NCBI GenBank assembly: GCA_001792895.1
Contig: MARA01000085.1
Location: 1-48,818 of the forward strand
Length of the DNA stretch: 48,818 bases
Direction of reading: 5' to 3'
Origin: Lentinus brumalis
Lineage: Eukaryota > Basidiomycota > Agaricomycetes > Polyporales > Polyporaceae
How positions within the stretch are numbered: position 1 is the stretch's first letter; the number at the start of each line of letters is the position of its first letter. The notes beneath the pieces are model-generated. The model made no database searches, was not told where the DNA came from, and worked only from the letters and a program-made list of their open reading frames with translations. Positions 19,341 to 32,043 of this stretch are shown one piece after another. Made by a program: the position numbers and the translations under genes.

Positions 19341-19757
19341 CAATCAACGTAGCTCACGCTCGTACAGGGAACGTTCGCCGCCCCGTGAGGACTGGGAGAG
19401 TCGGCCGGCTGTCGCAGCCAAGGCTGCGAGCCGCGGAGCGTCGGGGTATACCGCCCCGCGCCTCAATCATGCTGCTCTGGGGTTGCGAGTGCGGCCCGCC
19501 TACTCAACCGGGAGGCAGCGAACAGTCGGCGGGAGACCGTTCGTCACGGCGGTGCGTGGCGACGTGGTATCCCGGAGATGCTCTGGAAGTCGTGCTGCGA
19601 CATCAGAAACACGCCGGCGGAGGACTGGGAGCACAGAAGCACGTACCGGGGCCGTGAACGGGGACGTTGCGGAGAGCTCGGGGACGACGTGAGTAGAACG
19701 GAGATGCCAGTCCCCGCGTTGTGAAGGGGCGGGCAGGGATGTGTCTTGAGTTGCGAT

Positions 19758-20250
19758 CACCGAGCTTCGGGGAGCTGGCACTCGAGCGCGCCGGTGGGGA
19801 TTGCGTCTGAGCGTGCGTTGTATACGGCGAGCTGGACAATGCCGGTAGGTTTTACATATCGTCTTGTCTGAGAAGACAGGGAAGGCTCACCTCAGGCCGT
19901 GCCCAGTACAGCTCTCTAGATGCGGACGTGTCTTTGTGACGTGGACAGCGAGTTGCACTCGCAAGTCTGCGCAGTCTGTGCGACGACCTCGGTGAGTACA
20001 TGATACGTCGATGCAAACATACAACGCAGTAAGTACTCACCTTCGATGGACGATGCATCGACGCAGTGTCATCCAGCGACGGCCATCGAGTGCTGACGTC
20101 TATGTGCAGCGGAGACGGCGGATGCCCGAGTGCTCGAACGCAGCGTCGGAGGTCTGTTGATGCTGTATGGGAGAATGCACGCTGAGGAGCGTGGGGGAGT
20201 CATGGAGAGGTAGAGAAGCGGACGTAGAGGACAGTGTGAGACGCGGGCAT
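19758..20250 (-). pseudogene. Degraded copy of the 114-aa gene (unit B)
   Basis: The splice signals of the unit A model are kept (GTGAGTACTTAC donor, CACCGAG acceptor, TTGTCCAG acceptor). Exon 1 reads into a stop after about 16 codons (MPASHTVLYVRFSTSP), a second stop follows MAVAG, and exon 2 has a deletion that shifts the frame after KTRPH. The last exon still reads to the same TGA. Confidence 0.4.
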
Positions 20251-20592
20251 CGTCGACGAGGGGCAGGACGGGCGACGGGAGAATGGAGGTATGAGAGGAC
20301 GTGTCCGAGAGCGTGGTGGGAATCGTTCGGAGCACGAATGCTGGTGTGGCTGTCCCGGGAGGTTGTGGGATCGCGTAGCATGAATGTATTGATTCGTTTT
20401 TGAGCCAATGAGAACGTCTCGGATGCCGGACGTTCGCAACAGCTGTCGCAGCGCTCAAACGGCCGGGAATGCTGCCAGCGCGTCGAGTCCACGTGAGAAG
20501 GCATGCACAAATTAAAGGCAACTTTCAATCTGCTTGAATCGGGTCGAGGCACATTATACGAGAAATAGAGTACAGTAAACAGGCAGAAGCGA

Positions 20593-21501
20593 CTACTCGT
20601 CGTCCGTGAACTCAGAAATCGGGTCCTCGGAGTCCTCGTCGCTTGCAGACCCTAAATTACAGTAGTGATGTCCAACCTCACGCCAGCAGCCGTTCCCGTC
20701 GCATTCCAAATGTCCGAACTGATTACGCATCTGCGGCTTAGGTCCGCCGCTACCCGACAGCTGAGTCTCCGTCTCGACCGCGTCCTCCGCATCCTCGATC
20801 ATCTTCGCGCTCTTCGGGCCCTCGCAGACACGCCGAGGAGCCCGGACGTTGCCCTCGTCGTCGTACTGGGGCTTCTTGCTGCCCATGTCCCTGCGGCAGA
20901 GGTTTGGGAGGGGAAGAGCCTCGCGGTAGAGCGCAGACGGCGAGATACCGCTGGCATCCATCCGGGCGACGCGAAGCTGGGCCGAGGTAGCCTTGGCAAA
21001 GTACAGCTTCCCCGTCTCCATGAGTTTGATTAGCTCGCGCATCTGGGCGAAGGACGGGGCCCCACGCTTGCTGAAATCTTGGAATGGGATATTGGGCGGC
21101 CAGCCAATGAGGATAACAAGATACCGGAGGACGATCTGGTCCCGGAACAGCGTCACCTCCCAGCACATGCGCGCGCCCTTGACTCCCGACGCAAAGACTG
21201 AAATTCAAAATGAAGTTAGATCATGGCCGCGTGTGAGCGGAGAATTGGGAGACTTGCCAAGCAACTCCGTAATGAGTTTGCGGACGCTGCCGCGTGGGTC
21301 ATCGGGGTCCACTTTCGAGAGCTTTGCAGCAGACGGCGGAGAGAGCTGGGAGGGATGGGGGATGAAGACAAGCACTGGACGCTTCAGCTCGAAGAGTACA
21401 GCATGCGGGTCGAGAGCTGCCTTGTGGCTGGATGAGCGCACGGGCTTAGCGGGCGACTCGGAGTGGAAGAGAAGCCGGCCGCGTGTGGATGTGCGCGTCA
21501 T
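20593..21501 (-). CDS. Uncharacterised 282-aa protein, two exons, GC-AG intron (unit B)
   Basis: Exon 1 is 21501-21258, the intron 21257-21198 and exon 2 21197-20593; all three lengths equal those of unit A. The intron starts with GCAAGT instead of GTGAGT, a recognised minor donor type, and ends TTTCAG. Amino acid changes concentrate in the C-terminal polar region (for example GNGCWREVGHHYCN against GHYYCN in A), while the LFRDQIVLRYLVILIGWP core is unchanged. The lack of indels over 849 coding bases, in a unit with many indels elsewhere, points to selection on the protein. Confidence 0.75.
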
Positions 21502-21726
21502 GATCGACGACTCTCACCGAACAATTACATGCATCTTTATATCTCATCTACTTCGAGCGTATTGTGCCTTATACCGTCTGCTTTCCTTCCAAGCATCTAT
21601 CCAGCTCCTCTTCACATATATAGGCGACGCAATTGCACCACGGCTGAGCAGCATATCTTGCGTAGCATTCAAAGCAGCAAATTTCACACGTCGAGCGGTG
21701 TTGTCATCCCGGCAAAGCATTTCAAA

Positions 21727-21946
21727 ATGACCGCACTCCGCGGCGCACTCATACCCAAACTATTGGGGCGACCGGTGAGGTTCTCCGCTTCGCAGCTATC
21801 CCCGTTACAGGGCTTTGCATAGCACAGGCTTCGGGTAGCTTATTCCAACAACACTTCAGCAGTCCGACGCCGTCGCACCACGGCCTTCATGCCAAGCAAG
21901 AGCCATTGCTATGAAGACATTCAGAGTATGCACTCACAACCGTGAA
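21727..21946 (+). pseudogene. Copy of the possible 56-aa gene with +1 shift (unit B)
   Basis: Start MTALRGALIPKLLGRP and the 48-bp intron signals are kept, but CAACACTTCAGC replaces CAACACTCAGC, so the second exon reads another frame. Only meaningful if the unit A model is right. Confidence 0.25.
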
Positions 21947-22459
21947 TTGCTCTCGAGGTTCTACTATTACCTCGAGCAAGAGCGTACATGGTCGTAGTCG
22001 TCATTTCAAAAGGCCTGTCTCATTCAGGTCAACGCAGAGCTCAAGTTCCCCACTTCCCACAGCCCCGCCCGACCCCGAGAGACGGCCTGGAGCCAGCCTG
22101 AAACACGAGCCGCTTCGCGACAGACACATCACGCCAGCCGTCCGCAGCGTCCCAACTAAGCCTCCCGGGACTTGGTCCGTCTCCTAGCCCATGTCTGCAG
22201 CCAGTCCCCACACCCTCTGCTCGTTCTCCGCGGTGTCTTGAATGCCGACTGCATCTCGTGGACGCAGCTGCGAGGTACGCTGCCCGGTGAGCAGAGACAC
22301 AGACCTGAAAGTACGGCATCAGTATGCAATACTTCAAGCGAACACCCGACGCGAAGTGGCACTTACCAGGGTGAGATGGCACCACGAAGGCCGCCCCATC
22401 CCGTGGTCCGAGTGCGGGTTCCCACTGCTCGGCAGACACAAAGCGACGGCGCACAGACC

Positions 22460-22959
22460 ATGTCAGACACAGACGCAAACACCGAACACTCACATAAACC
22501 GAAAGATCCCTCTTCCAACGCGCGTGGGTCACGGCGCCGCCTCCGTCCCCGTCGTCTTCTCTCCCGTCCGCGCTGTCGCCATCTCCCTCCTGCTCGCTGT
22601 CGCCGCAGACTCTCCCGCAGGTACTGCTTCACTCTCAGACCTCGGACCTCACCAGCACGCCTATCTCCATCCCCGCCGTTCCCGGTCTGCGCATGCTCCG
22701 TTCTGGATCCCTGCCGGAGTCGGTGAGTATCCACACTCATGCCCTGTTGATATACGATGACTGACCGTGCCGGACGTTCGCAGGGCTTGTGAGCTTCGTA
22801 TGTCTGTCATGCACCGTGACCGCGCTCTGCGGCGATCACGATGGACTCAGTGAGTATGCACGCACATGTCGTACTTGCTGTCATCGAGCCTCGAAGCTAA
22901 CTGTATACTTGTTGTCAGGACAGGCTATGTCAATTGACGAACGTACCTCATCGTCGTAG
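22460..22959 (+). CDS. Predicted 90-aa protein, four exons, intact (unit B)
   Basis: Exons 22460-22523, 22621-22722, 22784-22849 and 22919-22959 (64, 102, 66 and 41 bp), with introns of 97, 61 and 69 bp, open from MSDTDANTEHSHKPK to DERTSSS and TAG. Residues about 52-73 (WIPAGVGLVSFVCLSCTVTA) are hydrophobic enough for one membrane span; the N-terminus is polar and His-rich. This is the only uninterrupted copy in the window. I do not recognise the family. Confidence 0.52.
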
Positions 22960-23147
22960 ACGGAAGACTGCCTGACTGCTGAGGTGAGTGTCCCGAGCTC
23001 TTGGCCCCATCACCGAACTCGCAGCGCTGGATGCTGACCGAGCCTGACACTTGCAGGGCCTGCAAAATGCGAGAGGCCGGACATGCTGCTTCGGTGAGTT
23101 GTCTCCCGCTCTTCCCACCACCGTGCTCGCAGGATGGAGCGCTGACC

Positions 23148-23447
23148 ATGTCGGATGCTGCAGGCCCCTGGACTGCGGATAGGACACTTGCAAGTCCTCG
23201 CACGACGTGCCTCAACATCCCTTTGGTTAGTGCACACCCGCATCTCGAGCTTCCACACCTTTCCTCGCATGCTTACCCTCTCGTTCTCCAGGCTACCGGT
23301 GTATGCAACCCAGCGTCGACGCCCCACGGTAGGCACGGCTGTCGCGACTCGTACGTGTCCCGGGCAGTGCGCTCACGCCCTCCGTCGTCTATCCTGGTGC
23401 GCGATAACTGCCCTGCTGACCCGAGACCACCCGAGCGTCGCACATAG
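23148..23447 (+). CDS. Predicted 77-aa protein, two exons (unit B)
   Basis: Exon 1 23148-23225 and exon 2 23292-23447; intron 66 bp with a GTTAGT donor. Start MSDAAGPWTADRTLASPR, end PERRT and TAG. Same frame and length as unit A, with scattered amino acid changes. Confidence 0.35.
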   Translation: MSDAAGPWTADRTLASPRTTCLNIPLVSAHPHLELPHLSSHAYPLVLQATGVCNPASTPHGRHGCRDSYVSRAVRSRPPSSILVRDNCPADPRPPERRT

Positions 23448-23792
23448 AACGTCTCCCGCACACCAGCGTGGAAGGTAAGTACGTCCGTCAGCTGCAACGA
23501 TAGAGACGTAGTGTACTGACCCCGGGCACCGTCCTCGCACAGAACGACTCCGTGATCTGTCTTATGATGGACACCGGACCCTCCCGCGGAGCCAGCCCAC
23601 TCGCGAGTCGGTCGAAGTCGCTGATACACACTGTATTGCATATGGTCAGTGTCCGAGCCTCGCCCTTGTCCTCTCGAGTCTCGACGAATCCTGACCGCGC
23701 TTGCAGGGATCCGCCCTAGTCTGCGTCCCCGTGCTTGCTTCTGAGGTACCCGCGCGACCGAGTCTTCGATGGCTTCGGGTCAGGCAGAGTGA

Positions 23793-24041
23793 GTGAGCAT
23801 CCCGCCGCACTGGACGTCTCGGATACTGACTGCAGTGTGTTGTACTCGTACAGCGTCGCGCTGTGCATCCCAATTCCCCACGCCAGGCTCGTTCTTCCGC
23901 GGTCTGGCAGACGTCGCTGCTGACGCGGCACTCTGCAGACACTGGGTTAATATCTCCGCCCGGCCTTCGCACACCTACCCGACAGAGACTGGACGCGGCA
24001 CGCCCAAGCAGCGCTTGGAGTCGTGCCCGAGGGCGTCATAA
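23793..24041 (+). CDS. Conserved open frame, 82 aa, doubtful (unit B)
   Basis: Counterpart of 7468-7710 with two extra codons (RT/S around CCTRTASRC) and the same terminal GRGTPKQR..SCPRAS. The codon-multiple indel is the only hint of coding function. Confidence 0.2.
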   Translation: MSIPPHWTSRILTAVCCTRTASRCASQFPTPGSFFRGLADVAADAALCRHWVNISARPSHTYPTETGRGTPKQRLESCPRAS

Positions 24042-24844
24042 TATAGTTTAGTTCCCTTCCCTGTGTGTGAGAGAGTGTGAGTAGTAGGCGGATAAGCGCA
24101 GCTCGGCACGTACAGTGGTAGTACCTTGCTCGTGCACGGCACGGTCGTCAGCACGCGGGAAGCGTGTGGCAGCAGGCGGGATGGAGATGCGGCGGCGGAC
24201 GTGCTTTCTTCGAGGCTTGGTCCTCGTTCTGGGCGGCTAGTCGAAGTATCGTAGATGTGCCGTCCAGGATATAGTCTACACGAGCCGGCCATGTCCGGAT
24301 GGGACCGTTGTGAGCGGATGCACAGGACGGTCTGTGGTCTGGGCTTGGACGTAGGCAGCTCGTCCGAGTGTATTCTACTGAATACCTGGAGCAGTCGGCG
24401 GGGCACGTAACCGTTACGCAAGAATACAGGTGTGTTGTGTACCAAAAAGCCTTGCCAATATGTACGTGGCGCAGGAGACGATGGGTATCCTATAAAGACG
24501 TGAACGAGGGCGGAATACATGTGCGAGAGACGTAAGAAACGAAGTGGGAAACAGAGACTTGGATAGAAGGCGAGAGCGGCCCGGGTTTAGGTGTGAGACT
24601 TCCTGTGCGGGTCTACCAGGTGCTCGTACAGTAGAAGAGGTGTCGATACTCGGAATCGAAGAAGTCACGGACGAGGACAATCTGGAAGGGACGGTGAGCG
24701 GATGGACGGGAGAGAGCGTGCTGGAACGAACTGGGCATGCATGAGTAGAGTACTAGGTCTGTACAATGTGATCGTCAGTGCCCGGCTTACAGACCGCGAC
24801 GCAAGAGTCGAGTACGGCACGCGCAATCGAGAGGGCAGGCGGAT

Positions 24845-25640
24845 CTCCGAGTCGATGTCGATCTGCGTTGGTCTGAGTTGCCGGCGGGGAGACGTAACGA
24901 TGGCGGGCGAGATAGGAGCATGAAAAGGGCGAGCTGCGGAAGGGCGGGAACCTCAGGGGTCACGGTGAGTTCGCAGGGACTTCAAGCATGCGGGATCCAT
25001 CAGAGGAATGGTTGCTGGTTGCAAGCCTGAATTGGTAGATCGTACGAGATGTCGATCTGCATAAGGTGGAGACTGGTTGACCCGTTTCCTCTGCGCTGAT
25101 AGCGAATGATACCCAGAAGGAATCGGACTGTGGCGAGTTTTCTGCATCGGTGGTGCGTCCGACGGTGAAGCCCGAAAGGTAGTCGTCGATACGCAAGAGG
25201 TCCGAGTGCGAAGAAGCAGCGTCATGGCCCGGCATCTTGTCTAGAAGAGCGGCGGATCCGGGATAGCGATGACCGAGGACCCGCCAGCACGCCGCATAAG
25301 AGAACCTGAAGAGCTACTTACAACAGGGGTAAGTCGAGCACGAAGACGGACGGTGAGACGCGCATACACGGGGCATAGTGCCGCCCAAAAGACACGGTAT
25401 ACGCTCGGATGGGCGGGAGAAGGACCGCGAACATACGCAGCGAGATTGAGAGGCGAGAGTCGATCAGGGAAGCCGGCGGGATGGCTATAGGGATCGGGCG
25501 ATGGAGGCGCGTAGCATGCCGATGCGAAGCGGGCCGCGTACCGGAGAGACACACGGCGGTGGAGCGCAGCGCGATGAGGTACGAGAGAAGAGCGGAACGC
25601 GAGTCAGTGGGTGCCCGGAGGAGCGTTTGCCGTGAGAGCT
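24845..25640. repeat. Duplicated segment, copy 1 (unit B)
   Basis: Counterpart of 8460-9390 in unit B, with the same block order (TGAGTTGCCGGCGGG at 24872, GTCTAGAAGAGCGGCGGATC near 25238). Confidence 0.55.
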
Positions 25641-26261
25641 CCCCGGATTGAGGATGTTCCATGGGATGTTGTAGGGGATCGCATTGACACTGGAGAATTC
25701 CCGGCACGGTATGGGCTGCTGCGAGCGCTCTGGGTATCGCAGGAGGACGACAGAGCTGGGAGTCTCTACGGATCACGCACCTGAGGGTCGTGGCTTGTGG
25801 GATCGAACGGAAACATGACCTGGAGGGTGAGTAGTAGTGAGACAAACCGCCTCTTGAGGGATATATGTCGCGGTGATCGCACTGACCGAAAGATCGCGGC
25901 GCAACTGCAGGAATGCGCGTAGGCAGGCGAGGTTGTGGTAGGCAGTCGAGAGAGCCGCGTCGCCGACGGGTCTCTGCGATGGACGTGGCGTGGGATGATG
26001 GTGTCCGTGAGCAAGGCGGGATATCATTGTACGACAGAGCAGTACATGTGGCAGCTGGTCGGAAGACCAGGTGACGGAGAAGGGATGCGTAGCCCGAGAG
26101 TTGGCCGTCTTGACTTGGATGTGTGCCGTTCTCCGCGTTCTGTGACCCCTGTCACATACCTGCGTAACTCTAGATATCGGTGAACGCGGTCGGTCTTTGT
26201 GATTGTACTCCTTCATAGTATTTGGACACGAGTCCCAGTCGATAGTACGCCGAGGGTTCTG

Positions 26262-27030
26262 ATCGATCTGTGTGAATCGACATTGCGCTGAGTTGCCGGC
26301 GGGAAGACATGACGACAGACCCCTGGCAGGATAGGAGGGATGGGAGAGGGCGGAAGAAGGGGAGCGTGCAGAGGGACTGCATGCGCGACGTACGTCGGAG
26401 GAAGGGATCGAATGTAGCTGGGGAACAGTCAGTTGCATTCGGTGACTGAGAGAAATTCGATGGGCGTACCGTCGGAGCGGGACATACACTACTACCTGAA
26501 GAGCACGGTGTACAAGAACTTCTGCCGCAGTAGCGCATGCACGACCCGGAGGACGGTGGATGAACTTGCTCTACGTCGGCGGTGTGTAGGTCAGAATAGT
26601 GCTGAAAATGCGAAGGTCCGAGGGCACAGAAGGCGTTATGGGCCGGCATCATGTCTAGAAGCGCGGCGGATCCGGGACATTGAAGACCGAGGAGCCGCAA
26701 GCTTAAGGACGCTGTATAAGGCAGATTGAAGAGTTACAGGGGTCAGTCGAGCAAACGACTGATAGTAATATGCGCATACGCGGGGCATAGCGACGTCGAG
26801 AAGACACGGCGTACACTCGGGCGGGCGGGAGAAGGACGGGAGCATACGCAGCGAGATCGAGAGGCGAGAGTCGATCGCTGGAAGCCGGCGGGATGGCCAT
26901 ACTAGGACGGCAGGCTGGAATGGAGGCGCGTTCTGTCGGTGTCGGACCGCAGACCGGAGACACACACCGCGGTAAAGAACCAGCGCAGCAGACACAGATA
27001 TCTCGTGCACTGAGCGAGCCGGCGGACGAC
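26262..27030. repeat. Duplicated segment, copy 2 (unit B)
   Basis: Counterpart of 9840-10620 in unit B. Confidence 0.55.
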
Positions 27031-27257
27031 CAGAGTGACGCGAGCGAGCGACAAGGACGCTGCCTTCCAAATCGGGCGAGCTCGCGGGCATCGTGGCGTG
27101 GGAACCCTAGTAGCAGCGTTGCAGCCCGATCTGTGCTCGCTGTTGTGTGCTCCTTCCACCGTCCTCGACCCCGCCGGGTTATTGCTGGGTGCCAGAACTC
27201 TCGGACTTGCACGCGGGGGACCTGCCTCCGCTCGCCGACTCGCCGCCGCCACACCTG

Positions 27258-27264
27258 TATATAA
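27258..27264 (+). promoter_or_regulatory. TATA box of MLKL-like gene (B/C copy)
   Basis: TATATAA upstream of the ATG at 27301 and conserved in the diverged unit B, although flanking bases differ (CACCTG against CAGCTG before it), which supports function. Confidence 0.55.
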
Positions 27265-27300
27265 CTCTCACCTTCGTTCATTACCCTCGCCTTCTCTGCA

Positions 27301-29507
27301 ATGTCCTCTCCGCCCGCGATGTCTCCGCAGTCGTCAAGCTCTAGCTCAAGCTCGGGGCGGCACCCTTCCCCGCTGAGCCACGCCATGCGCCCGCCGTCTG
27401 TCCCCCTTCCCTCCCAGAGCACCCAAGCCGTGCGCTCCCGAGGCAGCTCAGTCTCGACCATCCGTGCCCCCCTGCTCACGTCCCCCGTCATCACACGCGT
27501 CGTCTCCACACCCGTCTCCCACTCCTCCTCCACCACGACCCTCGGCCCCGCTCCCGCCGACTTCCGCTCTCGCAGCGTCTCCCGTAGTCGACGTGCCTCG
27601 TCTACCTCGCGTCACCACAGCCCCGTCCGCGATCTCTCCTGGCTCTGGCGGTTCAAGAACTCCAAGGACGGCGAACACGACGACTCGAGTAGCTGGTGGA
27701 CGTCTGTCGAGGTCGTACCCCGTCCATGGACGAGAAGAAGAAGAAGTCCGTCCCGGTAGAGCAGGCGGATGGCTATGTTCGAACGCGCGATGTGAGTCTT
27801 CTCCTCTTGTGTATCCCGTACCCCATCCGTGCTATTCCCTTCCCCGTATTCCGTGTTTGGAGCTCCTCGTTTGCCATCCCCCGACGCGTCCAGATGTCTG
27901 TCAGGCGTGTGCCGCATGACTCCTTCCCCGCATTGGGGTCCAACTGCCTACGTGGCGTGCACCGTGACAACGCCGCGCAGTTCCGTGCAGCGCGTTTCTT
28001 CCCCGCGACGCCTCCGTTATGTGTCTGGGTAGCCTCGTCACACTGCCTCGCGCTACACCTGGTTGTCCACCGCGGCAGGCTGTAGCAGCACTGCTGGCCT
28101 ATGCATGCCTAGCGGAACTTTGCGTTCACGCACGTCGTGCGCACGGGTATGGTGGGCACACGTCGTGCTGTTCGTTGCCCTGCTCCGACGTGAAGAATTC
28201 CCGCTCTCGGGATGCTCCCATCCCTACCATGTTATCCCGCTTGGCGTGTTCTGCCTGGCTGAGGCGCACGCTGCGCAGTCATACTTTCGTAGCTGTGTTT
28301 GCTATGCTGGCACGCGGGCGCCGACTTCTCGCCCCCTTCATCATGCTTCCGACGCAGTAGCTGACACCTTCTTCTGCAGCGCGTGGCAGAAGCTGCGGTC
28401 AATGTCCTCGGCACGGCGGGCGAAGTCGTGCACGAGCTGCTCGAAGTGAGCGTGGACGTGCTCAAGTTCGCGCCGATCGTCGGGCTCGAGGAGGCAGCGC
28501 GGACGCTGCTCAACATCTGGGACGCGCTCCAGCTCGTCGACGTAAGTCCCGCGCGCTCGCTCGTCTTCGCGTGCTCACCCCGTCGCAGATCAACCGCCTG
28601 GCGTGCCTGCGGCTGACGGAGCGGTGCGCGACGGTGCTCATGTCGATCCGCGAGGAGATCGCAGAGGCGGGCGACGAGGTCGGCCTGGAGCTGCACCCGC
28701 CGCTCGTGCGGCTCGTCGAGTCGTACAAGGAGGTGCACCGGTTCCTGAACAAGCAGAGCCACCGGCCGTTCATCAAGCGGTACCTGCAGCGCGACGAGAT
28801 CCAGCGGGCACTCGCCGGGTGCCACAACAGCCTGACGGACGCGCTCGGCATGTTCAACGTGCGTCGTCCGCGTGACTCGCGCTACTTTTGCTGACACGCC
28901 CCCAGACGTCGATCCAGATCCGGATCCTCAAGCAGGTGCTTGCGGCGGAGCGGCAACGCCAGGAGGACACGCAGGCGATGCTCGACGCGATCACCCAGAG
29001 CCACCAACACGGCCTCGAGCCCCCGCGGGCTCGCTGCTGCTCACGATGGAGCCGGCGCCGATGGACGGGCACGTCCTCGCACAGCTGCAGGCGGTGACAG
29101 CGAAGCAGAACGAGCGCGACGCGGTGTTCGATGCGCAGGACCTGCGGCAGCTCATGCGGAGCGCGCTGCAGGCGAACAGCGACGCGGACATGATCCGTAT
29201 CCTGCAGGTCAGCCGGGACGAGATGCCCGAGGCGATCACGACGCTGCAGCGGGCCCTTGAGGTCGAGGTCGCGCGCGAGCATGAGGTGGGTCGCCGTGGT
29301 TCGCGGGGCAGCAAGTGTAGGATACGGAGCACGCGTGTAGTAGATAGACGAAATATATTTTTGCATGGAGTGCTGCGTATGCACCGACAGAAGCGTGCAC
29401 AGAGCATCGACGGGCGACCCGAGGCACGCGTACTCACCGTATCTATGTATATGCTACCTCTGTTGCAGGCCCGCGTCGACCTTCCGCTCTTCGCACAAGT
29501 GGGCTAG
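27301..29507 (+). CDS. MLKL-like helical-domain protein, complete gene across B/C junction (two run-length shifts)
   Basis: Same gene as at 10860-13067, with exons 27301-27791, 28380-28541, 28589-28858 and 28906-29285, then a tail to 29507. Exon 1 is the diverged B version (Ser run longer, a few codons fewer) and is open to the GG at 27728-27729, where A and C have GGG; the shift ends the frame at 27759 (152 aa). Exon 4 has the five-C run at 29020-29024 typical of A/C/D. From exon 1's 3' end to the start of exon 4 the DNA, introns included, is identical to the other units. The domain assignment is as in the A/B copy: MLKL-like four-helix bundle, no kinase. Confidence 0.78.
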
Positions 29508-32043
29508 CTCCGGGATGTTGAGGTGCGGTTGAAGATGAGGGCGAGGTCGAGGGATCCGGGCGACGAGGAAGACACAGCAGCATGGTCGAGAGAGCAAAGA
29601 GACGGAGTGTTGGCGAGCCAGCACGGGAGAGAGCCAGTGAGGAGGGACGCGAGCATGCTGAGAGGAGACAGCAGACATCAAACACTGCGTGCGCCCCAAT
29701 ACGGCGGGCGGCGAGGATGCATGGGTGGAAGGGCGGAGAGCGGACAGAAGGAGGGGAACTCGGAAGAGGGACGAGGAGGAGACGGACAGCGGGCGCCCCA
29801 CGACGTGTTTGCCGGGCGAGATCCCCGGATCGATCACATTCCTCACGACGTCCTAGGGGGGTATACTGGGACTGAGGGGGTGTTCCCTTCATTGTACGGG
29901 CTGCGGGAGGAGTTCTGCGCGTCGCAGCAGGAAGACAGAGGCTGGGAGGGTCTCGAGGAGGAGGTGCGTGGTCTTCCGGACTTCTGTTAGAGCTCTACTG
30001 ACCTGTATCGTCCTACCTTCCCTTGTAGTGCTCGCTTCTCTAGCTGACTTTGCACGCAGAACTTCGAGGGCACTCAGAAGTCGAAGATTTGAGCTCAGGA
30101 CTCAGCAGCACACTCATACAGGACCAGGACAAGAAGATATTCGCATAAATAACACAAGAGCGACGCAACGCACACTAGTACGGTACAGGAGTCCTACCAA
30201 GTACTACACATCGCCGATACAAGACCGCGAACGCGCGAAACCACAGCCGACGAGCCCGGCGGGCAGTTCCGCGGTACGGGCGCCTATCCTGACTTGGCAA
30301 CGCGCCCGCGCCGTATCTCTCTCTCTCTCTTCCACCACCACGTCGCTCCTGCCCTCTCCGCCTCGCTGGACTTCTACGCGCTCTACTGGGTACTTTGTAA
30401 GCTTTTTGCTACTCTGCTGCGACCGGAACACGTACCTCGGGCACTGCGGGCATTGCGGGCACACTCGACGACTTGCAAGACTTCGCAACACACGCGCGCA
30501 CCCGCTGGGGACGGCAGGAAGCAGGAGAGGACTTGTGAGACGGCGTACTGGGCGAGGTAAGTGCTAATCTGCGTACCGTGCGACTGGAGACGGTCTGGCT
30601 CGTGTGTGGCTTGCCGGAAGTGCCTCGGGAGCTGGGGACGTCGCCGGGACTGTGGACGTGCACGGGAAGGAGCTGCGCGGCCGTATATCTTGTCCGGGGA
30701 CGCCTGACGGCTCGCTGGTGAGGCCCGGGGACTGCTGCACCGGAGAGACGACGTAAACGACTCTGTGCTGCCCCGGGAGCGTCCTGACTGGTGTGCGACG
30801 ACTCGGGACACGCGCAAAGACACGCTGGCGATGGCGGGAGGCAGGAGCAGACTCAGGACTTGGGGAACGGAGTCTGGTAAGTGCTACACTGCGTAACGCG
30901 CTGCGCTGGAGCTATTCGGGTGCTGGGGGCGCGGAGCTGAGCCGGGAGCTGGGGACGTCGCCGGGACCGCGAACGTTGCACGGGAGGCTGCTACGGAGCC
31001 GTATATCGTGTCCGGGGACGCCTGAAGGCTTGGTGGTGAGGCTTGGGGACTGCTACACCGGGGATCCGACGTACACGACGCGGATCTGCGCCGGGAGCGT
31101 GCTGACCGGTGCGCGTCGCAGATTGGCCTCTATGCGGTCTAGTCAAACGTTCAGCACGCCGGCACGCCTCTTAGGCAGGTCTATACGAACCTCTGACTCG
31201 CGCGAACGCGCCCTGGACGTCCGGAGACACTAGGCGACGACTGGATCTCCGGGACGCGATGTCTTCAATACCGACAGGCTTGGGCTCGAGTGCTGCGCAG
31301 AAGGTAAGTCTCTGCTGGATCTGGCGACGAACAATCAGCTGGGAGCTCTGCAGACGGGACTGGTGACGACGTACCGCGGCAGGCTCGAAATGCGACGTGG
31401 TCTGATACACGCATACAGTACTCTGTTGTGCGCACTCGGGACGACTCCTGCACGCGTCCTGGGGAATGCTCGACCCTCTGCGGTGGAGCGAAGCTCCAGC
31501 AAGTCGTCGCAGTGAGCCGCGGGGCTTGCGCCCCGCATCCTCCACGTACAACTGCGAAGGTAGGCAAGCACGAACCGCGCTGAGCGCGCCGTGAAGCAAT
31601 GAGCAGAGGTATCGGGCGGCAACACCAATCAAGACGTACCTCGGCTCGGTCGTGGCTCCGGGAGGACTGGGAGAGACGGCCGGCTGTCGCAGCCAAGGCT
31701 GCGAGCCGCAAAGCGGCTCGGCATGCCACCCCGCGCCTGGATTGTGCTGCTCCGGGGTTGCGAGTGCCGCCCGGCTTCTCAACCCGGAGGCAGCGAACAG
31801 TCGGCGGGAGACCGTTCGTGACGGCGGTACGTGGCGACGTGGCATCCCGAAGACGCTTTGGGAGTGGTTTCGCGATATCAGAAATACGCCGGCGGAGGAC
31901 TGGGAGCACAGAAGCACGTACCGGGGACGTGAATGAGCACATTGATGAGAGCTCGGGGACGAGATGAACGGAACGGAGACGCCACTTGCCGCGTCGTGAA
32001 GGGACGGGCGGACGTGTCTCGAGCACGCGGCCGCGAGTCGTGA
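29508..32043. other. Gene-poor spacer 1, unit C
   Basis: Same content as 908-3443: TC microsatellite, 320-bp repeat pair and hairpin cluster (31484-31720). No gene seen. Confidence 0.5.
30491..31128. repeat. Direct repeat of about 320 bp, two copies (unit C)
   Basis: Same pair as in unit A, identical in sequence. Confidence 0.68.

Larger units (their letters stand above)
23448..27257. other. Gene-poor spacer 2, unit B
   Basis: Collinear with 7103-10823 of unit A. It holds the conserved GT-AG pairs, the doubtful frame 23793-24041, the invariant block near 24635-24690 and the duplicated segments. No further gene seen. Confidence 0.45.
12171..28602. repeat. Tandem macro-repeat unit B (16.43 kb, diverged, with insertion)
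   Basis: Second unit, collinear with A along its full length but diverged: 14 of 217 bases differ in the 3' part of exon 4 of the MLKL-like gene, and there are more small indels in non-coding parts. The extra 4.1 kb over A is a single insertion with inverted termini at about 15223-19331. The last 0.93 kb and the first 0.47 kb of the unit are identical to the other units, unlike the rest. Confidence 0.93.
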
